Notes under the pieces: model-generated
Seen by the model: only the letters and a program-made list of their open reading frames with translations
Databases searched by the model: none
Told to the model about the DNA's origin: nothing
From: Burkholderia pseudomultivorans
Lineage (GTDB): Bacteria; Pseudomonadota; Gammaproteobacteria; Burkholderiales; Burkholderiaceae
Assembly (NCBI RefSeq): GCF_902499075.1
Contig: NZ_CABVPP010000061.1
Location: forward strand, 1-39,764
DNA length: 39,764 nt
Reading direction: 5' to 3'
Part shown: piece after piece, positions 34,563 through 39,764 of the stretch
Position numbering within the stretch: the first letter of the stretch is position 1
Layout: every line of letters begins with the position of its first letter
Translations under genes and position numbers: made by a program

Positions 34563-34585
34563 GACGGCGCCCGTACGGCGCCGTC
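34563..34585 (+). repeat. Intercistronic hairpin before ubiE
   Basis: GACGGCGCC and GGCGCCGTC form a perfect 9-bp stem around CGTAC, followed by TTGCCATTTA. The tail has few T, so it is a weak terminator or attenuator at best, in the 52-bp gap between the DUF971 gene and ubiE. Confidence 0.55.
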
Positions 34586-34610
34586 TTGCCATTTACTGAG
34601 GATCAACGCG

Positions 34611-35342
34611 ATGAGCAAAACCCACTTCGGCTTCGAAACCGTCGAGGAAAACGATAAAGCGAAGAAAGTGGCGGGCGTGTTCCATTCGGTCGCGAGCAAC
34701 TACGATCTGATGAACGACCTGATGTCGGCCGGCATGCACCGCGCATGGAAGGCGTTCACGATCGCGCAGGCGAACGTGCGCCCCGGCTACAAGGTGCTCG
34801 ACATCGCGGCCGGCACCGGCGACCTGACCAAGGCGTTCGCGAAGGCGGCCGGCCCGAGCGGCGAAGTCTGGCACACCGACATCAACGAATCGATGCTGCG
34901 CGTCGGCCGCGACCGGCTGCTCGACAAGGGCGTGGTCACGCCGTCGCTGCTCTGTGACGCGGAGAAAATTCCGTTTCCGGACAACTACTTCGACGTGGTG
35001 ACGGTCGCCTTCGGGCTGCGCAACATGACGCACAAGGACGCCGCGCTCGCCGAGATGCGCCGCGTGACGAAGCCCGGCGGCCGCGTGATGGTGCTGGAAT
35101 TCTCGAAAGTCTGGGATCCGCTGAAAAAAGCGTACGATCTGTATTCTTTCAAAGTATTACCGTGGCTTGGCGACAAATTCGCGAAAGATGCCGACAGTTA
35201 CCGGTATCTTGCTGAATCTATCCGGATGCACCCCGACCAGGACACGCTGAAGACGATGATGGAACAAGCGGGCCTCGACGCCGTCAAATATTACAATTTG
35301 TCAGGTGGCGTGGTAGCTTTACACCTCGGAACCAAGTACTAA
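34611..35342 (+). CDS. ubiE: Ubiquinone/menaquinone C-methyltransferase
   Basis: A 243-residue SAM-dependent methyltransferase of ubiquinone synthesis that methylates the benzoquinol ring carbon. The SAM motif I is [12 protein letters not shown], motif II/post I includes HTDINESML, and the UbiE signatures [24 protein letters not shown]-type start (residues about 24-48) and [16 protein letters not shown]-type C-terminus are present. GAGGA lies about nine bases before the ATG. It is placed with the Tim44-like, ubiJ and ubiB genes. A stretch around 35120-35220 uses more A- and T-ending codons than neighbours, but the frame is intact. Confidence 0.96.
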   Translation: MSKTHFGFETVEENDKAKKVAGVFHSVASNYDLMNDLMSAGMHRAWKAFTIAQANVRPGYKVLDIAAGTGDLTKAFAKAAGPSGEVWHTDINESMLRVGRDRLLDKGVVTPSLLCDAEKIPFPDNYFDVVTVAFGLRNMTHKDAALAEMRRVTKPGGRVMVLEFSKVWDPLKKAYDLYSFKVLPWLGDKFAKDADSYRYLAESIRMHPDQDTLKTMMEQAGLDAVKYYNLSGGVVALHLGTKY

Positions 35343-35383
35343 GGGGTTCTTTCCATACATTTGTCTTACATCTGGAGATGCTG

Positions 35384-36418
35384 ATGTCCGAATCGCGTTC
35401 GTTGTTCAACCGTAGCAAGCCGTCGAAGCCGTGGGCTCGACGGGTCGGCACGCTGTTGATGGTTGGCCTGCTCACGGCCGGCACGTTCGCATCGCTCGAC
35501 GCCGAAGCCAGGCGCATGGGCGGCGGGCGCAGCATCGGCCGCCAGAACTCCACCGTCACACAGCGGCAGGCCACGCCGCCCGCGCAGCAGTCGATGCAGC
35601 AGGCCGCGCCGTCGCAGGCGCAGCGCGCGAACCCGGCCGCGCCGGCGCCGGCCGCGCAGCCCAACCGCTCGCGCTGGCTCGGGCCGATCGCCGGTCTCGC
35701 GGCCGGTCTCGGCATCGCGGCGCTGCTGTCGCACTTCGGCCTCGGCGAGGCGTTCGCCGGCATGATGTCGAACCTGATCGTGATCGCGCTGCTCGCGATG
35801 GTCGGCATCTGGCTGGTGCGCAAGTTCATGAATCGCCGTCGTCCGCAGGAGCCTGCGTATTCGGTCGGCGGCTCGGCATCGTCGTCGGGCGGCTACTCGC
35901 AGAGCCCGTCGTTCCAGCCGGGCAGCACGAGCAACTACTCGGGCAGCGGCAGCAACTATGCGAACGAAGCGCAGCGCGTGTTCGGCGGCGGTGCGCCGGC
36001 GGCGGGCGCCGCAGCGGGCGCGATGGCGGCCGCACCGCTGCAACTGCCGGCCGGCTTCGACGCCGACGCGTTCCTGCGTAGCGCGAAGGTCTACTTCGTG
36101 CGACTGCAGGCCGCGTGGGATCAGGGCAACCTGGCCGACATCCGCGAGTTCACGACGCCCGAGATGTTCGCGGAGATCAAGATCGATCTCGATTCGCGCG
36201 GCAACGAAGCGAACCAGACCGACGTCGTGCAGCTCGACGCCGAGCTGGTCGCGGTCGAGGATCGCGGCATCGAGCAGTCGGCGAGCGTACGCTTCCACGG
36301 CCTGATCCGCGAATCGGCGAATGCGCCGGCGGAGCCGTTCGACGAGGTGTGGAACCTGTCGAAGTCGGGCGGGCAGGGCTGGTTGCTCGCGGGCATCCAG
36401 CAGCTGAACGCGCACTGA
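35384..36418 (+). CDS. Tim44-like domain membrane protein
   Basis: A 344-residue protein with an N-terminal hydrophobic segment (about residues 20-38), a glutamine-, proline- and alanine-rich linker, two more membrane segments in LGPIAGLAAGLGIAALLSHFGL and MSNLIVIALLAMVGIWLV (about residues 98-147), a serine/glycine-rich spacer, and a C-terminal Tim44-like domain (about 210-340). Tim44 domains bind membranes or lipids; the bacterial group has no settled role. ATG 35384 is favoured because GGAG ends six bases before it, while ATG 35378 directly abuts it. It sits between ubiE and ubiJ and ends in a strong terminator, so a link to ubiquinone synthesis is possible but unproven. Confidence 0.85.
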   Translation: MSESRSLFNRSKPSKPWARRVGTLLMVGLLTAGTFASLDAEARRMGGGRSIGRQNSTVTQRQATPPAQQSMQQAAPSQAQRANPAAPAPAAQPNRSRWLGPIAGLAAGLGIAALLSHFGLGEAFAGMMSNLIVIALLAMVGIWLVRKFMNRRRPQEPAYSVGGSASSSGGYSQSPSFQPGSTSNYSGSGSNYANEAQRVFGGGAPAAGAAAGAMAAAPLQLPAGFDADAFLRSAKVYFVRLQAAWDQGNLADIREFTTPEMFAEIKIDLDSRGNEANQTDVVQLDAELVAVEDRGIEQSASVRFHGLIRESANAPAEPFDEVWNLSKSGGQGWLLAGIQQLNAH

Positions 36419-36502
36419 GCGCAGCCGGCGGCCTGCGCGTCGCACTGCGACCGCTTGCCGCCCGGGTGTGTGGTCGGGCACGGTCTGCCGTCGATCCGAC
36501 GT

Positions 36503-36508
36503 TACAAT
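36503..36508 (+). promoter_or_regulatory. Candidate -10 element of the ubiJ transcript, inside the upstream terminator region
   Basis: TACAAT (five of six matches) ends two bases before the terminator stem of the preceding gene. A transcript from it would begin near 36515 within the stem and lead into ubiJ about 44 nt later. No good -35 is seen. Confidence 0.35.
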
Positions 36509-36510
36509 AG

Positions 36511-36546
36511 AAACCCGCGTGGGCGCCCGGCCCGCGCGGGTTTTTT
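36511..36546 (+). terminator. Rho-independent terminator after the Tim44-like gene
   Basis: AAACCCGCG (36511-36519) pairs with CGCGGGTTT (36535-36543), with further inner GC pairing, and a run of six T starts at 36541. It separates the Tim44-like gene from ubiJ only 15 bp later. Confidence 0.9.
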
Positions 36547-36558
36547 CTTTCCCAGCCG

Positions 36559-37185
36559 ATGACCTTTGCCGCCAAGCCTTTTGCTGCTGCCGTCAATCAC
36601 CTGCTCGCGCGCGAATCATGGGCGCGCGACCGCTTGATTCCCTATGCGGGCAAGACTGCCCGAATCGACGTGCCGCCCGTCACGCTCACGCTGCTGGTGC
36701 AGCCTGACGGTTATCTGTCGGCGGTCGACGCGCACGATGCGCAACAGGTCGACGTGTCGATCGCGCTCGCGGGCGACACGGTCGCCGCGTTCGTGCAGGG
36801 CGGCCAGGCAGCCGTGATGAAGCACGTGAAGATCGAGGGCGACGCGGAGTTCGCGACCCAGATCGCGAAGCTGGCCGAGCACCTGCGCTGGGAACCGGAA
36901 GAGGATCTCGCGAAGCTGGTCGGCGACGCGGCGGCGCACCGGATCGCGACGGTCGTGCGCGACGCCGGCGCGCGTGCGCGCCGCACCGGCCGCAACGTGC
37001 TCGATTCCATCGCCGAGTACTGGCTCGACGAGAACCCGCAAGTTGTCCGGCGCGCGTCGCTCGGGGGATTCGACGCCGAACTGGCGCGCGCGCGCGACGC
37101 GCTCGCGCGGGTCGAGAAGCGGGTCGAGCGACTCGAACAAAAAATCGGCGCGCGCGCGGGTACAGGCCCGCGCGGCGCGCACTGA
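36559..37185 (+). CDS. ubiJ: Ubiquinone biosynthesis accessory factor, SCP2 domain
   Basis: A 208-residue protein with an SCP2-type lipid-binding domain (about residues 10-115, [15 protein letters not shown] and [18 protein letters not shown]) and a helical C-terminus with a coiled coil ([23 protein letters not shown], residues about 172-195). UbiJ binds quinone intermediates and, with UbiK, forms the soluble ubiquinone-synthesis complex. The ATG has no clear ribosome site and starts 15 bp after the terminator T run. It is 13 bp before ubiB, the usual partner gene. Length and placement match UbiJ of E. coli. Confidence 0.92.
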   Translation: MTFAAKPFAAAVNHLLARESWARDRLIPYAGKTARIDVPPVTLTLLVQPDGYLSAVDAHDAQQVDVSIALAGDTVAAFVQGGQAAVMKHVKIEGDAEFATQIAKLAEHLRWEPEEDLAKLVGDAAAHRIATVVRDAGARARRTGRNVLDSIAEYWLDENPQVVRRASLGGFDAELARARDALARVEKRVERLEQKIGARAGTGPRGAH

Positions 37186-37198
37186 GGGGCCGCAGGGC

Positions 37199-38776
37199 AT
37201 GCGCATTTTCCGTTTCATCAAGATTCTCTACACCGTCATCCGCTTCGGCCTCGACGAGGTGATGCTGTCCCGGATCGACGATCGCCGCGTGAAGCTGCTG
37301 CTGCGCATCACGACGATCGGCCGCCGCTATTCCGATCCGCCCGCGGTGCGGCTGCGCCATGCGCTCGAAAGCCTCGGCCCGATCTTCGTGAAGTTCGGCC
37401 AGGTGCTGTCGACGCGTCGCGACCTGCTGTCGGTCGACTTCGCGAACGAGCTCGCGAAGCTGCAGGACCAGGTGCCGCCGTTCGACTCGTCGGTCGCGAT
37501 CGCGATCATCGAGAAGTCGCTCGGCGCGCCGGTCGACGAGATCTTCGACGAATTCGAGCGCGAGCCGATCGCGAGCGCGTCGATCGCGCAGGTGCATTTC
37601 GCGAAACTGAAGCAGGGCCAGCACGCGGGCAAGGCGGTCGCCGTCAAGGTGCTGCGCCCGAACATGCTGCCGGTGATCGATTCCGATCTCGCGCTGATGC
37701 GCGACATCGCGACGTGGGCCGAGCGCCTGTGGGCCGACGGGCGGCGCCTGAAGCCGCGCGAGGTTGTCGCCGAATTCGACAAGTACCTGCACGACGAGCT
37801 CGACCTGATGCGCGAGGCCGCGAACGGCAGCCAGCTGCGCCGCAACTTCGCGGGCCTCGACCTGCTGCTCGTGCCGGAGATGTTCTGGGATTTCTCGACG
37901 TCGCAGGTGCTCGTGATGGAGCGCATGACCGGTGTGCCGATCAGCCAGGTCGAGACGCTGCGCGCGGCGGGCGTCGACATCAAGAAGCTCGCGCGCGAGG
38001 GCGTCGAGATCTTCTTCACGCAGGTGTTCCGCGACGGCTTCTTCCACGCGGACATGCACCCGGGCAACATCCAGGTGAGTCTCGCGCCGGACACGTTCGG
38101 CCGCTATATTGCACTCGATTTCGGGATCATCGGCGCGCTGTCCGACTTCGACAAGAACTACCTCGCGCAGAACTTCCTCGCGTTCTTCAAGCGCGACTAC
38201 CATCGCGTCGCGACGCTGCACCTCGAATCGGGCTGGGTGCCGCCCGAGACGCGCGTCGAGGAGCTCGAGAGCGCGATCCGTGCGGTGTGCGAGCCGTATT
38301 TCGACCGCGCGCTGAAGGACATCTCGCTCGGCCAGGTGCTGATGCGGCTGTTCTCGACGTCGCGCCGCTTCAACGTCGAGATCCAGCCGCAGCTCGTGCT
38401 GTTGCAGAAGACGATGCTGAACGTCGAGGGGCTCGGCCGCTCGCTCGACCCCGAGCTCGATCTGTGGAAGACCGCGAAGCCGTACCTCGAACGCTGGATG
38501 ACCGAGCAGATCGGCCTGCGCGGCTGGTACGAGCGCTTCAAGGTCGAGGCGCCGCAGTGGAGCAAGACGCTGCCGCAGCTGCCGCGCCTGATCCACCATG
38601 CGATGGCCGCGCGCCACAACGCGCCGCGCGCGGCGAGCGAGGACCTGATGCGGCAGATCCTCGTCGAGCAGAAACGAACCAACCGGCTGCTGCAGGCGCT
38701 GCTGATCTTCGGCCTCGCCGTCGGCGTCGGGGCGCTCGTCGCGCGCGTGCTGCTCGCGCTCGCGTACGGCGCGTGA
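37199..38776 (+). CDS. ubiB: UbiB-family atypical kinase/ATPase for ubiquinone biosynthesis
   Basis: A 525-residue protein of the ABC1/ADCK/UbiB family. Typical motifs are the KxGQ-type segment [14 protein letters not shown] (about residue 65), the alanine-rich loop [20 protein letters not shown] with the ATP lysine, the [11 protein letters not shown] catalytic loop and [10 protein letters not shown] (DFG-like). Two C-terminal membrane segments fall in [25 protein letters not shown]. It supports hydroxylation steps of ubiquinone synthesis, probably by extracting lipid intermediates. AGGG lies just before the ATG. It follows ubiJ and precedes a TPMT-like gene 17 bp later, likely one transcript. 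Confidence 0.96.
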   Translation: MRIFRFIKILYTVIRFGLDEVMLSRIDDRRVKLLLRITTIGRRYSDPPAVRLRHALESLGPIFVKFGQVLSTRRDLLSVDFANELAKLQDQVPPFDSSVAIAIIEKSLGAPVDEIFDEFEREPIASASIAQVHFAKLKQGQHAGKAVAVKVLRPNMLPVIDSDLALMRDIATWAERLWADGRRLKPREVVAEFDKYLHDELDLMREAANGSQLRRNFAGLDLLLVPEMFWDFSTSQVLVMERMTGVPISQVETLRAAGVDIKKLAREGVEIFFTQVFRDGFFHADMHPGNIQVSLAPDTFGRYIALDFGIIGALSDFDKNYLAQNFLAFFKRDYHRVATLHLESGWVPPETRVEELESAIRAVCEPYFDRALKDISLGQVLMRLFSTSRRFNVEIQPQLVLLQKTMLNVEGLGRSLDPELDLWKTAKPYLERWMTEQIGLRGWYERFKVEAPQWSKTLPQLPRLIHHAMAARHNAPRAASEDLMRQILVEQKRTNRLLQALLIFGLAVGVGALVARVLLALAYGA

Positions 38777-38793
38777 CCGAAAGGAGCACGGCG

Positions 38794-39420
38794 ATGTCCG
38801 ACCCGAAACAACCGACTGCGCCGACGGCCGCCGATTTCTCGACGCGCGACCCGGGCGACGCATCGTTCTGGGACGAGCGCTTCGCGCGCGGCGTGACGCC
38901 GTGGGAATTCGGCGGCGTGCCGGAAGGCTTTCGCGCGTTCGCGGCGCGGCTCGGGCCGTGCGCGGTGCTGATTCCCGGCTGCGGCAGCGCGCAGGAAGCC
39001 GGTTGGCTCGTGCGGGCCGGCTGGCCGGTGCGCGCGATCGATTTCGCCGCGCAGGCGGTGGCGGCCGCGAAGGCGCAGCTCGGCGCGCACGCGGACGTGG
39101 TCGAGCAGGCCGATTTCTTCGCGTACCGGCCGCCGTTCGACGTGCAGTGGGTCTACGAGCGCGCGTTCCTGTGCGCGCTGCCGCCGGCGCGGCGCGCCGA
39201 CTACGCGGCGAAGATGGCCGCGCTGCTGCCGAAGGGCGCGTTGCTGGCCGGCTACTTCTTCGTGATGGACAAGCCGAAGGGGCCGCCGTTCGGGATCAGG
39301 CGCGACGAACTCGACGCGCTGCTCGCGCCGCACTTCGAACTGGTCGACGATTTGCCGGTGGCCGATTCGCTGGCCGTATTCGAAGGGCACGAGCGCTGGC
39401 TGACGTGGCACCGCCGCTGA
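38794..39420 (+). CDS. TPMT-family SAM-dependent methyltransferase
   Basis: A 208-residue methyltransferase resembling thiopurine S-methyltransferase and plant thiol/halide methyltransferases. WDERFARGVTPWEFGGVPEGF (about residues 26-47) is the substrate/N-terminal signature, VLIPGCGSAQEA the SAM-binding motif I, and YERAFLCALPP the mid-domain segment. It probably methylates thiols, halides or metalloids (selenium, tellurium) to volatile or inert products. AAGGAG lies seven bases before the ATG, 17 bp after ubiB. Its location with ubiJ-ubiB may be only transcriptional convenience. No partner is seen. Confidence 0.88.
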   Translation: MSDPKQPTAPTAADFSTRDPGDASFWDERFARGVTPWEFGGVPEGFRAFAARLGPCAVLIPGCGSAQEAGWLVRAGWPVRAIDFAAQAVAAAKAQLGAHADVVEQADFFAYRPPFDVQWVYERAFLCALPPARRADYAAKMAALLPKGALLAGYFFVMDKPKGPPFGIRRDELDALLAPHFELVDDLPVADSLAVFEGHERWLTWHRR

Positions 39421-39465
39421 GGCCCCGATGTCGCGCCGGTTGCCGGGGCGCGCCGAGGTTTCGGC

Positions 39466-39471
39466 TATAAT
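39466..39471 (+). promoter_or_regulatory. Promoter -10 of fmdB, perfect TATAAT
   Basis: A perfect TATAAT in the 95-bp gap before fmdB. The best -35 candidate, TTGCCG at 39440-39445, is 20 bp away, which is long. The start site would be near 39478, with a leader of about 38 nt. Confidence 0.65.
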
Positions 39472-39515
39472 TCAAGGTTTTGCAAGCCGTTTCCAGTTTC
39501 TGCGGGAAAAATATC

Positions 39516-39764
39516 ATGCCGATCTACGCCTATCGATGCGAAGCGTGCGGTTTCGCGAAGGACGTGCTCCAGAAGATGAGCGACGCGCCGTTGTCGCAAT
39601 GCCCGGAATGCGGGAAGGATGCCTTTCGCAAGCAGGTGACTGCCGCGGGCTTCCAGCTCAAGGGTTCCGGTTGGTATGTCACCGATTTCCGCGGCGGCTC
39701 GGGCGGCACCAGCGCGCCGGCAGCGGCGTCGTCGGGCGACGCTGCAGCGGCCGCGCCTGCCGCC
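39516..39764 (+). CDS. FmdB-family zinc ribbon protein, 3' end outside window
   Basis: The first 83 residues of a FmdB-type regulatory/zinc-ribbon protein. Two Cys pairs, Cys8/Cys11 and Cys29/Cys32 (CEACG and CPECG), form the ribbon; FRKQVTAAGFQLKGSGWYVTDF follows, in residues about 37-58, and then an alanine- and serine-rich tail. The start MPIYAYRC is nearly invariant in the family, fixing the ATG at 39516; GGGAAAA lies before it. In related genomes fmdB is usually followed by a DUF502 gene and aspS, which would be to the right of this window; that is family knowledge. Its function is unsettled. Confidence 0.9.
   Translation, partial: MPIYAYRCEACGFAKDVLQKMSDAPLSQCPECGKDAFRKQVTAAGFQLKGSGWYVTDFRGGSGGTSAPAAASSGDAAAAAPAA

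Noticed and set aside
36686-38863. A 725-codon open frame on the minus strand opposite ubiJ-ubiB
   Set aside because: Same artefact: the sense strand carries well-recognised UbiJ and UbiB, and the antisense product has no motif.
1-39764. tRNA, rRNA, insertion sequence, prophage, CRISPR or toxin-antitoxin features
   Set aside because: I looked for cloverleaf ends, transposase motifs, spaced direct repeats and small paired genes and found none that holds up.

Overview
The window is GC-rich (roughly two-thirds G+C by eye). It has dense, codon-biased genes, very large antisense reading frames, and -10 boxes such as TAGAAT and TACAAT. Gene content and order fit the main chromosome of a Burkholderia-type betaproteobacterium: HIT protein - DUF971 - ubiE - Tim44-like - ubiJ - ubiB, fmdB, queF, ilvA, lutACB-lldP with lldR, and an aryl-polyene locus with a chorismatase. 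Genus is inferred from this content, not from a database search. I see no rRNA, tRNA, insertion sequence, phage gene or CRISPR array.

Layout. (1) 1-5980 is the right-hand end of an aryl-polyene (xanthomonadin-like) pigment cluster. An AMP-dependent aryl/acyl ligase (cut by the window edge) and a small membrane protein run leftward. An acyl carrier protein, a ketoreductase, a XanB2/Hyg5-type chorismatase and a GT2 glycosyltransferase run rightward from a 567-bp divergent region. The chorismatase would make the hydroxybenzoate starter, the ligase would load it, and ACP plus ketoreductase would serve elongation; the ketosynthases and dehydratases are presumably off the left edge. (2) 6144-6905 is an M48 lipoprotein protease closed by a strong terminator. 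(3) 7051-12640 is an L-lactate module: lutA-lutC-lutB-lldP leftward, and the GntR-type regulator lldR divergent with an LldR-like operator between them. (4) 12909-19299 holds single genes: a ClsC-like phospholipase D lipoprotein, a class II aldolase preceded by a 24-bp near-palindrome, an orphan outer-membrane beta-barrel, a CHRD protein, an HSL-type esterase and an EcsC protein. A candidate small RNA lies in the 16.5-17.0 kb gap. (5) 19359-21474 is a DHA2 efflux pump plus its MarR regulator, with a MarR-like operator on the promoter. (6) 21567-22148 is a DJ-1/PfpI protein. (7) 22291-26587 is a D-amino-acid module: a PLP- and Zn-dependent D-amino-acid deaminase leftward, then an RpiR regulator, an N-acyl-D-amino-acid deacylase and a RidA-type deaminase rightward, with two palindromes in the divergent promoter. 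(8) 26670-29030 has queF and ilvA leftward. (9) 29611-33630 is a 1,339-residue fused flavin/iron-sulfur D-2-hydroxyacid dehydrogenase-like protein with a long leader. (10) 33705-39420 has HIT, DUF971, ubiE, Tim44-like, ubiJ, ubiB and a TPMT-like methyltransferase, an ubiquinone-centred block. (11) 39516 to the right edge is the start of fmdB behind a perfect TATAAT.

The most useful leads beyond ordinary annotation are the candidate sRNA at about 16740-16812, the paired LldR-like sites flanking lldR, the promoter-embedded palindromes of the RpiR-linked D-amino-acid module, the 24-bp palindrome before the aldolase, and the fused FAD/Fe-S oxidoreductase. No feature here is clearly a wholly new system. 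All function calls come from motif reading without database searches.
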